This document shows, in pieces, positions 1 through 11,141 of a stretch of DNA of 64,000 bases. The position numbers were made by a program, and so were the translations under genes. This stretch comes from Petrolisthes cinctipes. Lineage: Eukaryota; Arthropoda; Malacostraca; Decapoda; Porcellanidae. The notes under the pieces are model-generated. The model did no database searches. It was not told the origin of the DNA and worked only from the letters and a program-made list of their open reading frames with translations. Position 1 is the first letter of the stretch; each line of letters begins with the position of its first letter. The stretch covers positions 1,178,001-1,242,000 of the forward strand of contig JAWQEG010000082.1 of the NCBI GenBank assembly GCA_033782935.1. The letters run 5' to 3'.

Positions 1-60
1 CTAAAATATCGATTTTTAGCATGTTTTTGGCCTGTATTTTGAAAATACTCTAACACTGAG

Positions 61-237
61 TAGGCATGTACAGATCGCTACTGGGACCCCAAAATATCGA
101 ATTTTCGGGTGTTTAGGGCCAGAATTTGAGATATAAACGGGTACAGAAGATGCATGCACATATCGACTTTTGTGCACCTAAAAGATCGATTTTCAGTATG
201 TTTTGAGCATGTATTTTGAAAATACTCTAACACGGAG
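61..237 (+). repeat. Reference monomer A (177 bp)
   Basis: The unit runs from taggcatgtacag to the next one. A is recognised by gtgtttagggccagaattt, by the 29 bp segment after gagatat (aaacgggtacagaagatgca onward), and by cttttgtgcacc or cttttgggcacc. It ends in aacacggag. The 3' part exists as a gttttgagcatgtatttt subtype and a gtttttggcctgtatttt subtype. It contains the 15 bp dyad gtattttgaaaatac at 211-225. In some HORs the 5' half of A is C-like, with ttgagcctgaattt and gtactgaagatg. Confidence 0.93.
211..225. other. Dyad-symmetric element (example in monomer A)
   Basis: gtatttt-g-aaaatac is a perfect 7 bp dyad around one base. In the neighbouring B monomer (359-373) the same place reads atatttt-g-aaaatat: the outer pair changed from g/c to a/t on both sides, so symmetry is kept. 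C monomers have gtatttt or the asymmetric gaatttt form. Whether any protein or DNA structure uses it is not known from the sequence. Confidence 0.7.
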
Positions 238-385
238 TAGGCATGTACAGATCGCTTCTGGGACCCCTAAATATCGAATTTTCGGGTGTTTTGGGACTGA
301 ATTTGAGATATTGACTTTTTGGCACCTAAAAGATCGATTTTTAGCATGTTTTTAGCCTATATTTTGAAAATATTCTAGCACTGAG
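238..385 (+). repeat. Reference monomer B (148 bp, short form)
   Basis: B aligns with A along its whole length but reads gagatat directly into the cgacttttt or cgatttttt block, so it lacks the 29 bp segment present in A and C. Diagnostic parts are gggacccctaaatatcg (or gggacctctaaatatcg), ttttgggactgaatttg and ttagcatgtttttagcc, and it ends in attctagcactgag. Its dyad is atattttgaaaatat at 359-373. The 148 bp length is close to a nucleosome core, which is suggestive only. Confidence 0.93.
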
Positions 386-561
386 TAGGCATGTACAGAT
401 TGCTTCTGGGACCCCAAAATATTGAATTTTCGGGTGTTTTGAGCCTGAATTTGAGATATAAACGGGTACAGAAGATACATGCACATATTGACTTTGGGCA
501 CCAAAAATATCGATTTTCAGCATGTTTTGGGCCTGTATTTTGAAAATACTCTAACACTGAG
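386..561 (+). repeat. Reference monomer C (176 bp)
   Basis: C is recognised by cagattgcttctgggacccc, aatattgaattttcggg, gttttgagcctgaatttg and gatacatgcacatattgac. It then reads either gggcaccaaaaatatcg or gggcatctaaaatatcg, followed by cagcatgttttgggcctg. It ends aacactgag or aacacggag. The 29 bp segment missing from B is present. The two subtypes (caccaaaaa and catctaaaa) are distributed non-randomly between HORs and are useful haplotype markers. Confidence 0.93.
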
Positions 562-738
562 TAGGCATGTACAGATTGCTTCTGGGACCCCAATATATTG
601 AATTTTCGGGTGTTTTGAGCCTGAATTTGAGATATAAACGGGTACTGAAGATGCATGCACATATCGACTTTTGTGCACCTAAAAGATCGATTTTCAGTAT
701 GTTTTGAGCATGTATTTTGAAAATACTCTAACACGGAG

Positions 739-1229
739 TAGGCATGTACAGATCGCTTCTGGGACCCCTAAATATCGAATTTTCGGGTGTTTTGGGACTG
801 AATTTGAGATATCGACTTTTTGGCACCTAAAAGATCGATTTTTAGCATGTTTTTAGCCTATATTTTGAAAATATTCTAGCACTGTACAGATTGCTTCTGG
901 GACCCCAAAATATTGAATTTTCGGGTGTTTTGAGCCTGAATTTGAGATATAAACGGGTACAGAAGATACATGCACATATTGACTTTGGGCACCAAAAATA
1001 TCGATTTTCAGCATGTTTTGGGCCTGAATTTTGAAAATACTCTAACACGGAGTAGGCATGTACAGATCGCTTCTGGGACCCCAAAATATCGAATTTTCGG
1101 GTGTTTAGGGCCAGAATTTGAGATATAAACGGGTACAGAAGATGCATGCAAATATCGACTTTTGGGCACCTAAAAGATCGATTTTCAGTATGTTTTTGGC
1201 CTGTATTTTGAAAATACTCTAACACGGAG
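739..1229 (+). repeat. Reference 491 bp HOR variant (10 bp deletion)
   Basis: This unit is identical in layout to the 501 bp HOR, but the B/C boundary reads actgtacagattgc at about 881 instead of actgagtaggcatgtacag. The loss is agtaggcatg (or an equivalent 10 bp). In the cactgtgtaggcatgtacag subtype the deletion is bounded by tgt on both sides, so a slippage or microhomology origin is plausible. The variant is common in both arrays. Confidence 0.92.
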
Positions 1230-1730
1230 TAGGCATGTACAGATACCTTCTGGGACCTCTAAATATCGAATTTTCGGGTGTTTTGGGACTGAATTTGAGA
1301 TATCGATTTTTTGGCACCTAAAATGTCGATTTTTAGCATGTTTTTAGCCTATATTTTGAAAATATTCTAGCACTGTGTAGGCATGTACAGATTGCTTCGG
1401 GGACCCCAAAATATTGAATTTTCGGGTGTTTTGAGCCTGAATTTGAGATATAAACGGGTACAGAAGATACATGCACATATTGACTTTGGGCATCTAAAAT
1501 ATCGATTTTCAGCATGTTTTGGGCCTGTATTTTGAAAATACTCTAACACTGAGTAGGCATGTACAGATTGCTTCTGGGACCCCAATATATTGAATTTTCG
1601 GGTGTTTTGAGCCTGAATTTGAGATATAAACGGGTACTGAAGATGCATGCACATATCGACTTTTGTGCACCTAAAAGATCGATTTTCTGTATGTTTTGAG
1701 CATGTATTTTGAAAATACTCTAACACGGAG

Positions 1731-4700
1731 TAGGCATGTACAGATCGCTTCTGGGACCCCTAAATATCGAATTTTCGGGTGTTTTGGGACTGAATTTGAG
1801 ATATCGACTTTTTGGCACCTAAAAGATCGATTTTTAGCATGTTTTTAGCCTATATTTTGAAAATATTCTAGCACTGTACAGATTGCTTCTGGGACCCCAA
1901 AATATTGAATTTTCGGGTGTTTTGAGCCTGAATTTGAGATATAAACGTGTACAGAAGATACATGCACATATTGACTTTGGGCACCAAAAATATCGATTTT
2001 CAGCATGTTTTGGGCCTGTATTTTGATAATACTCTAACACTGAGTAGGCATGTACAGATTGCTTCTGGGACCCCAAAATATTGAATTTTCGGGTGTTTTG
2101 AGCCTGAATTTGAGATATAAACGGGTACTGAAGATGCATGCACATATCGACTTTTGTGCACCTAAAAGATCGATTTTCAGTATGTTTTGAGCATGTATTT
2201 TGAAAATACTCTAACACGTAGTAGGCATGTACAGATCGCTTCTGGGACCCCTAAATATCGAATTTTCGGGTGTATTGGGACTGAATTTGAGATATCGACT
2301 TTTTGGCACCTAAAAGATCGATTTTTAGCATGTTTTTAGCCTATATTTTGAAAATATTCTAGCACTGTACAGATTGCTTCTGGGACCCCAAAATATTGAA
2401 TTTTCGGGTGTTTTGAGCCTGAATTTGAGATATAAACGGGTACAGAAGATACATGCACATATTGACTTTGGGCACCAAAAATATCGATTTTCAGCATGTT
2501 TTGGGCCTGAATTTTGAAAATACTCTAACACGAAGTAGGCATGTACAGATCGCTTCTGGGACCCCAAAATATCGAATTTTCGGGTGTTTAGGGCCAGAAT
2601 TTGAGATATAAACGGGTACAGAAGATGCATGCACATATCGACTTTTTGTCACCTAAAAGATCGATTTTCAGTATGTTTTTGGCCTGTATTTTGAAAATAC
2701 TCTAACACGGAGTAGGCATGTACAGATCGCTTCTGGGACCCCTAAATATCGAATATTCGGGTGTTTTGGGACTGAATTTGAGATATCGACTTTTTGGCAC
2801 CTAAAAGATCGATTTTTAGCATGTTTTTAGCCTATATTTTGAAAATATTCTAGCACTGTACAGATTGCTTCTGGGACCCCAAAATATTGAATTTTCGGGT
2901 GTTTTGAGCCTGAATTTGAGATAGAAACGGGTACAGAAGATACATGCACATATTGACTTTGGGCACCAAAAATATCGATTTTCAGCATGTTTTGGGCCTG
3001 AATTTTGAAAATACTCTAACACGGAGTAGGCATGTACAGATCGCTTCTGGGACACAAAAATATCGAATTATCGGGTGTTTAGGGCCAGAATTTGAGATAT
3101 AAACGGTTACAGAAGATGCATGCACATATCGACTTTTGGGCACCTAAAAGATCGATTTCAGTATGTTTTTGGCCTGTATTTTGAAAATACTCTAACACGG
3201 AGTAGGCATGTACAGATACCTTCTGGGACCTCTAAATATCGAATTTTCGGGTGTTTTGGGACTGAATTTGAGATATCGATTTTTTGGCACCTAAAATGTC
3301 GATTTTTAGTATGTTTTTAGCCTATATTTTGAAAATATTCTAGCACTGTGTAGGCATGTACAGATTGCTTCTGGGACCCCAAAATATAGAATTTTCGGGT
3401 GTTTTGAGCCTGAATTTGAGATATAAACGGGTACAGAAGATACATGCAGATATTGACTTTGGGCATCTAAAATATTGATTTTCAGCATGTTTTGGGCCTG
3501 TATTTTGAAAATACTCTAACACTGAGTAGGCATGTACAGATCGCTTCTGGGACCCCTAAATATCGAATTTTCGGGTGTTTTGGGACTGAATTTGAGATAT
3601 CGACTTTTTGGCACCTAAAAGATCGATTTTTATCATGTTTTTAGCCTATATTTTGAAAATATTCTAGCACTGTACAGATTGCTTCTGGGACCCCAAAATA
3701 TTGAATTTTCGGGTGTTTTGAGCCTGAATTTGAGATATAAACGGGTACAGAAGATACATGCACATATTGACTTTGGGCACCAAAAATATCGATTTTCAGC
3801 ATGTTTTGGGCCTGTATTTTGATAATACTCTAACACTGAGTAGCCATGTACAGATTGCTTCTGGGACCCCAAAATATTGAATTTTCGGGTGTTTTGAGCC
3901 TGAATTTGAGATATAAACGGGTACTGAAGATGCATGCACATATCGACTTTTGTGCACCTAAAAGATCGATTTTCAGTATGTTTTGAGCATGTATTTTGAA
4001 AATACTGTAACACGTAGTAGGCATGTACAGATCGCTTCTGGGACCCCTAAATATCGAATTTTCGGGTGTATTGGGACTGAATTTGAGATATCGACTTTTT
4101 GGCACCTAAAAGATCGATTTTTAGCATGTTTTTAGCCTATATTTTGAAAATATTCTAGCACTGTACAGATTGCTTCTGGGACCCCAAAATATTGAATTTT
4201 CGGGTGTTTTGAGCCTGAATTTGAGATATAAACGGGTACAGAAGATACATGCACATATTGACTTTGGGCACCAAAAATATCGATTTTCAGCATGTTTTGG
4301 GCCTGAATTTTGAAAATACTCTAACACGAAGTAGGCATGTACAGATCGCTTCTGGGACCCAAAAATATCGAATTTTCGGGTGTTTAGGGCCAGAATTTGA
4401 GATATAAAAGGGTACAGAAGATGCATGCACATATCGACTTTTGGGCACCTAAAAGATCGATTTTCAGTATGTTTTTGGCCTGTATTTTGAAAATACTCTA
4501 ACATGGAGTAGGCATGTACAGATCGCTTCTGGGACCCCTAAATATCGAATATTCGGGTGTTTTGGGACTGAATTTGAGATATCGACTTTTTGGCACCTAA
4601 AAGATCGATTTTTAGCATGTTTTTAGCCTATATTTTGAAAATATTCTAGCACTGTACAGATTGCTTCTGGGACCCCAAAATATTGAATTTTCGGGTGTTT

Positions 4701-5322
4701 TGAGCCTGAATTTGAGATATAAACGGGTACAGAAGATACATGCACATATTGACTTTGGGCACCAAAAATATCGATTTTCAGCATGTTTTGGGCCTGAATT
4801 TTGAAAATACTCTAACACGGAGTAGGCATGTACAGATCGCTTCTGGGACACAAAAATATCGAATTATCGGGTGTTTAGGTCCAGAATTTGAGATATAAAC
4901 GGGTACAGAAGATGCATGCACATATCGACTTTTGGGCACCTAAAAGATCGATTTCAGTATGTTTTTGGTCTGTATTTTGAAAATACTCTAACACGGAGTA
5001 GGCATGTACAGATACCTTCTGGGACCTCTAAATATCGAATTTTCGGGTGTTTTGGGACTGAATTTGAGATATCGATTTTTTGGCACCTAAAATGTCGATT
5101 TTTAGTATGTTTTTAGCCTATATTTTGAAAATATTCTAGCACTGTGTAGGCATGTACAGATTGCTTCTGGGACCCCAAAATATAGAATTTTCGGGTGTTT
5201 TGAGCCTGAATTTGAGATATAAACGGGTACAGAAGATACATGCACATATTGACTTTGGGCATCTAAAATATTGATTTTCAGCATGTTTTGGGCCTGTATT
5301 TTGAAAATACTCTAACACTGAG
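1731..5322 (+). repeat. 1796 bp tandem duplication
   Basis: 1731-3526 and 3527-5322 match at a shift of 1796 (491+491+490+324). The private variant ttttgataatactc occurs at about 2021 and about 3817 only. Further shared markers are aacacgaagtagg (about 2529 and 4325), gaatattcggg (about 2753 and 4549) and gggacacaaaaatatcg (about 3050 and 4846). Small differences exist, for example aaacggttac against aaacgggtac. The second copy leads into the alpha-type 10-mer. Confidence 0.8.
3203..3526 (+). repeat. Dimeric unit B-C lacking A (324 bp)
   Basis: B begins at 3203, C follows at 3351, and the next B begins at 3527 with no A between them. The C monomer ends aacactgag directly before a B-type block (cagatcgcttctgggacccc then taaatatcg). 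This is what a register-shifted exchange between C and A ends would produce. Confidence 0.8.
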
Positions 5323-5675
5323 TAGGCATGTACAGATTGCTTCTGGGACCCCAAAATATTGAATTTTCGGGTGTTTTGAGCCTGAATTTGAGATATAAAC
5401 GGGTACAGAAGATACATGCACATATTGACTTTGGGCACCAAAAATATCGATTTTCAGCATGTTTTGGGCCTGAATTTTGAAAATACTCTAACACTGAGTA
5501 GGCATGTACAGATTGCTTCTGGGACCCCAAAATATTGAATTTTCGGGTGTTTTGAGCCTGAATTTGAGATATAAACGGGTACTGAAGATGCATGCACATA
5601 TCGACTTTTGTGCACCTAAAAGATCGATTTTCAGTATGTTTTGAGCATGTATTTTGAAAATACTCTAACACGGAG
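4018..5675 (+). repeat. Second-level HOR, alpha copy 1 (10 monomers, 1658 bp)
   Basis: The HOR spacings are 491, 490 and 677. The 677 bp unit is B-C-C-A, with an extra C monomer (C at 5147 and 5323). Alpha markers are gggacacaaaaatatcg and gaattatcggg (about 4846-4870), the one-base shorter gatcgatttcag at about 4949, ttggtctgtattttg, ttagtatgtttttagcc and catctaaaatattgatt. Confidence 0.85.
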
Positions 5676-7334
5676 TAGGCATGTACAGATCGCTTCTGGG
5701 ACCCCTAAATATCGAATTTTCGGGTGTTTTGGGACTGAATTTGAGATATCGACTTTTTGGCACCTAAAAGATCGATTTTTAGCATGTTTTTAGCCTATAT
5801 TTTGAAAATATTCTAGCACTGTACAGATTGCTTCTGGGACCCCAAAATATTGAATTTTCGGGTGTTTTGAGCCTGAATTTGAGATATAAACGGGTACAGA
5901 AGATACATGCACATATTGACTTTGGGCACCAAAAATATCGATTTTCAGCATGTTTTGGGCCTGAAATTTGAAAATACTCTAACACGGAGTAGGCATGTAC
6001 AGATCGCTTCTGGGACCCAAAAATATCGAATTTTCGGGTGTTTAGGGCCAGAATTTGAGATATAAACGGGTACAGAAGATGCATGCACATATCGACTTTT
6101 GGGCACCTAAAAGATCGATTTTCAGTATGTTTTTGGCCTGTATTTTGAAAATACTCTAACACGGAGTAGGCATGTACAGATCGCTTCTGGGACCCCTAAA
6201 TATCGAATATTCGGGTGTTTTGGGACTGAATTTGAGATATCGACTTTTTGGCACCTAAAAGATCGATTTTTAGCATGTTTTTAGCCTATATTTTGAAAAT
6301 ATTCTAGCACTGTACAGATTGCTTCTGGGACCCCAAAATATTGAATTTTCGGGTGTTTTGAGACTGAATTTGAGATATAAACGGGTACAGAAGATACATG
6401 CACATATTGACTTTGGGCACCAAAAATATCGATTTTCAGCATGTTTTGGGCCTGAATTTTGAAAATACTCTAACACGGAGTAGGCATGTACAGATCGCTT
6501 CTGGGACCCAAAAATATCGAATTTTCGGGTGTTTAGGGCCAGAATTTGAGATATAAACGGGTACAGAAGATGCATGCACATATCGACTTTTGGGCACCTA
6601 AAAGATCGATTTTCAGTATGTTTTTGGCCTGTATTTTGAAAATACTCTAACACGGAGTAGGCATGTACAGATACCTTCTGGGACCTCTAAATATCGAATT
6701 TTCGGGTGTTATGGGACTGAATTTGAGATATCGATTTTTTGGCACCTAAAATGTCGATTTTTAGCATGTTTTTAGCCTATATTTTGAAAATATTCTAGCA
6801 CTGTGTAGGCATGTACAGATTGCTTCTGGGACCCCAAAATATTGAATTTTCGGGTGTTTTGAGCCTGAATTTGAGATATAAACGGGTACAGAAGATACAT
6901 GCACATATTGACTTTTGGCATCTAAAATATCGATTTTCAGCATGTTTTGGGCCTGTATTTTGAAAATACTCTAACACTGAGTAGGCATGTACAGATTGCT
7001 TCTGGGACCCCAAAATATTGAATTTTCGGGTGTTTTGAGCCTGAATTTGAGATATAAACGGGTACAGAAGATACATGCACATATTGACTTTGGGCACCAA
7101 AAATATCGATTTTCAGCATGTTTTGGGCCTGAATTTTGAAAATACTCTAACACGGAGTAGGCATGTACAGATCGCTTCTGGGACCCCAAAATATCGAATT
7201 TTCGGGTGTTTAGGTCCAGAATTTGAGATATAAACGGGTACAGAAGATGCATGCACATATCGACTTTTGTGCACCTAAAAGATCGATTTTCAGTATGTTT
7301 TGAGCATGTATTTTGAAAATACTCTAACACGTAG
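5676..7334 (+). repeat. Second-level HOR, beta copy 1 (10 monomers, 1659 bp)
   Basis: The HOR spacings are 491, 491 and 677, with the same B-C-A, B-C-A, B-C-C-A layout as alpha. Beta is marked by gacttttggcatctaaaat (one g fewer before catc) at about 6910. It lacks the gggacacaaaa, gaattatcggg and ttggtctg markers of alpha. Confidence 0.85.
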
Positions 7335-7825
7335 TAGGCATGTACAGATCGCTTCTGGGACCCCTAAATATCGAATTTTCGGGTGTATTGGGACTGAATT
7401 TGAGATATCGACTTTTTGGCACCTAAAAGATCGATTTTTAGCATGTTTTTAGCCTATATTTTGAAAATATTCTAGCACTGTACAGATTGCTTCTGGGACC
7501 CCAAAATATTGAATTTTCGGGTGTTTTGAGCCTGAATTTGAGATATAAACGGGTACAGAAGATACATGCACATATTGACTTTGGGCACCAAAAATATCGA
7601 TTTTCAGCATGTTTTGGGCCTGAATTTTGAAAATACTCTAACACGAAGTAGGCATGTACAGATCGCTTCTGGGACCCAAAAATATCGAATTTTCGGGTGT
7701 TTAGGGCCAGAATTTGAGATATAAACGGGTACAGAAGATGCATGCACATATCGACTTTTGGGCACCTAAAAGATCGATTTTCAGTATGTTTTTGGCCTGT
7801 ATTTTGAAAATACTCTAACACGGAG
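7335..7825 (+). repeat. Extra 491 bp HOR inserted between beta 1 and alpha 2
   Basis: This unit is nearly identical to the first HOR of the following alpha copy (7826-8316). Both have aacacgaagtagg and gggacccaaaaatatcg. I saw one clear difference, tattttgaaa against tattctgaaa at 8295. It looks like a recent single-HOR duplication and shifts the 10-mer phase by 491 bp. Confidence 0.85.
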
Positions 7826-9483
7826 TAGGCATGTACAGATCGCTTCTGGGACCCCTAAATATCGAATATTCGGGTGTTTTGGGACTGAATTTGAGATATC
7901 GACTTTTTGGCACCTAAAAGATCGATTTTTAGCATGTTTTTAGCCTATATTTTGAAAATATTCTAGCACTGTACAGATTGCTTCTGGGACCCCAAAATAT
8001 TGAATTTTCGGGTGTTTTGAGCCTGAATTTGAGATATAAACGGGTACAGAAGATACATGCACATATTGACTTTGGGCACCAAAAATATCGATTTTCAGCA
8101 TGTTTTGGGCCTGAATTTTGAAAATACTCTAACACGAAGTAGGCATGTACAGATCGCTTCTGGGACCCAAAAATATCGAATTTTCGGGTGTTTAGGGCCA
8201 GAATTTGAGATATAAACGGGTACAGAAGATGCATGCACATATCGACTTTTGGGCACCTAAAAGATCGATTTTCAGTATGTTTTTGGCCTGTATTCTGAAA
8301 ATACTCTAACACGGAGTAGGCATGTACAGATCGCTTCTGGGACCCCTAAATATCGAATATTCGGGTGTTTTGGGACTGAATTTGAGATATCGACTTTTTG
8401 GCACCTAAAAGATCGATTTTTAGCATGTTTTTAGCCTATATTTTGAAAATATTCTAGCACTGTACAGATTGCTTCTGGGACCCCAAAATATTGAATTTTC
8501 GGGTGTTTTGAGCCTGAATTTGAGATATAAACGGGTACAGAAGATACATGCACATATTGACTTTGGGCACCAAAAATATCGATTTTCAGCATGTTTTGGG
8601 CCTGAATTTTGAAAATACTCTAACACGGAGTAGGCATGTACAGATCGCTTCTGGGACACAAAAATATCGAATTATCGGGTGTTTAGGGCCAGAATTTGAG
8701 ATATAAACGGGTACAGAAGATGCATGCACATATCGACTTTTGGGCACCTAAAAGATCGATTTCAGTATGTTTTTGGTCTGTATTTTGAAAATACTCTAAC
8801 ACGGAGTAGGCATGTACAGATACCTTCTGGGACCTCTAAATATCGAATTTTCGGGTGTTTTGGGACTGAATTTGAGATATCGATTTTTTGGCACCTAAAA
8901 TGTCGATTTTTAGTATGTTTTTAGCCTATATTTTGAAAATATTCTAGCACTGTGTAGGCATGTACAGATTGCTTCTGGGACCCCAAAATATAGAATTTTC
9001 GGGTGTTTTGAGCCTGAATTTGAGATATAAACGGGTACAGAAGATACATGCACATATTGACTTTGGGCATCTAAAATATTGATTTTCAGCATGTTTTGGG
9101 CCTGTATTTTGAAAATACTCTAACACTGAGTAGGCATGTACAGATTGCTTCTGGGACCCCAAAATATTGAATTTTCGGGTGTTTTGAGCCTGAATTTGAG
9201 ATATAAACGGGTACAGAAGATACATGCACATATTGACTTTGGGCACCAAAAATATCGATTTTCAGCATGTTTTGGGCCTGAATTTTGAAAATACTCTAAC
9301 ACTGAGTAGGCATGTACAGATTGCTTCTGGGACCCCAAAATATTGAATTTTCGGGTGTTTTGAGCCTGAATTTGAGATATAAACGGGTACTGAAGATGCA
9401 TGCACATATCGACTTTTGTGCACCTAAAAGATCGATTTTCAGTATGTTTTGAGCATGTATTTTGAAAATACTCTAAGACGGAG
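7826..9483 (+). repeat. Second-level HOR, alpha copy 2 (1658 bp)
   Basis: The HOR spacings are 491, 490 and 677. All alpha markers are present, including gggacacaaaaatatcg at about 8654 and ttggtctg at about 8772. It shares the private tattctgaaa variant (8295) with alpha copy 3 (11611), exactly 3316 bp away. Confidence 0.85.
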
Positions 9484-11141
9484 TAGGCATGTACAGATCG
9501 CTTCTGGGACCCCTAAATATCGAATTTTCGGGTGTTTTGGGACTGAATTTGAGATATCGACTTTTTGGCACCTAAAAGATCGATTTTTAGCATGTTTTTA
9601 GCCTATATTTTGAAAATATTCTAGCACTGTACAGATTGCTTCTGGGACCCCAAAATATTGAATTTTCGGGTGTTTTGAGCCTGAATTTGAGATATAAACG
9701 GGTACAGAAGATACATGCACATATTGACTTTGGGCACCAAAAATATCGATTTTCAGCATGTTTTGGGCCTGAATTTTGAAAATACTCTAACACGGAGTAG
9801 GCATGTACAGATCGCTTCTGGGACCCAAAAATATCGAATTTTCGGGTGTTTAGGGCCAGAATTTGAGATATAAACGGGTACAGAAGATGCATGCACATAT
9901 CGACTTTTGGGCACCTAAAAGATCGATTTTCAGTATGTTTTTGGCCTGTATTTTGAAAATACTCTAACACGGAGTAGGCATGTACAGATCGCTTCTGGGA
10001 CCCCTAAATATCGAATATTCGGGTGTTTTGGGACTGAATTTGAGATATCGACTTTTTGGCACCTAAAAGATCGATTTTTAGCATGTTTTTAGCCAATATT
10101 TTGAAAATATTCTAGCACTGTACAGATTGCTTCTGGGACCCCAAAATATTGAATTTTCGGGTGTTTTGAGCCTGAATTTGAGATATAAACGGGTACAGAA
10201 GATACATGCACATATTGACTTTGGGCACCAAAAATATCGATTTTCAGCATGTTTCGGGCCTGAATTTTGAAAATACTCTAACACGGAGTAGGCATGTACA
10301 GATCGCTTCTGGGACCCCAAAATATCGAATTTTCGGGTGGTTAGGGAATGAATTTGAGATATAAACGGGTACAGAAGATGCATGCACATATCGACTTTTG
10401 GGCACCTAAAAGATCGATTTTCAGTATGTTTTTGGCCTGTATTTTGAAAATACTCTAACACAGAGTAGGCATGTACAGATCCTTCTGGGACCTCTAAATA
10501 TCGAATTTTCGGGTGTTTTGGGACTGAATTTGAGATATCGATATTTTGGCACCTAAAATGTCGATTTTTAGCATGTTTTTAGCCTATATTTTGAATATAT
10601 TCTAGCACTGTGTAGGCATGTACAGATTGCTTCTGGGACCCCAAAATATCGAATTTTTGGGTGTTTTGAGCCTGAATTTGAGATATAAACGGGTACAGAA
10701 GATACATGCACATATTGACTTTTGGCATCTAAAATATCGATTTTTAGCATGTTTTGGGCCTGTATTTTGAAAATACTCTAACACTGAGTAGGCATGTACA
10801 GATTGCTTCTGGGACCCCAAAATATTGAATTTTCGGGTGTTTTGAGCCTGAATTTGAGATATAAACGGGTACAGAAGATACATGCACATATTGACTTTGG
10901 GCACCAAAAATATCGATTTTCAGCATGTTTTGGGCCTGAATTTTGAAAATACTCTAACACGGAGTAGGCATGTACAGATCGCTTCTGGGACCCCAAAATA
11001 TCGAATTTTCGGGTGTTTAGGGCCAGAATTTGAGATATAAACGGGTACAGAAGATGCATGCACATATCGACTTTTGTGCACCTAAAAGATCTATTTTCAG
11101 TATGTTTTGAGCATGTATTTTGAAAATACTCTAACACGTAG
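9484..11141 (+). repeat. Second-level HOR, beta copy 2 (1658 bp)
   Basis: The HOR spacings are 491, 490 and 677. The beta marker gacttttggcatct recurs at about 10718. The second unit is 490 bp because cagataccttctgg is shortened by one base to cagatccttctgg at about 10480. A local variant, gtggttagggaatgaatttg, occurs at about 10337. Confidence 0.85.

Larger units (their letters stand above)
238..738 (+). repeat. Reference 501 bp HOR (B-C-A)
   Basis: B 238-385, C 386-561 and the A-position monomer 562-738 make one HOR. The A-position monomer here is a mosaic: its 5' half is C-like (ccaatatattgaattttc, gtactgaag) and its 3' half is A-like (cttttgtgcacc). The same three-unit order recurs with nearly constant spacing across the window. 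Because 501 is 3 x 167, reading frames stay in register between HORs, which explains the repeating stop-free stretches. Confidence 0.92.
238..2221 (+). repeat. 992 bp block (501+491) in two copies
   Basis: 238-1229 and 1230-2221 are each one 501-type plus one 491-type HOR. The marker ccaatatattg at about 591 recurs at about 1583, a shift of 992. The copies are similar but not identical; for example the A monomers of the second HORs differ (gtgtttagggccag in the first copy, gttttgagcctg in the second). The 237 bp before this block are a partial HOR entering from outside the window. Confidence 0.75.

Noticed and set aside
3120..3320. Frames of 66 codons on the + strand of the left array (repeated near 4916, 8724 and 12040)
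   Set aside because: They exist only where a one-base deletion (gatcgatttcag) in alpha-type units shifts the frame. They are by-products of the repeat, not genes.
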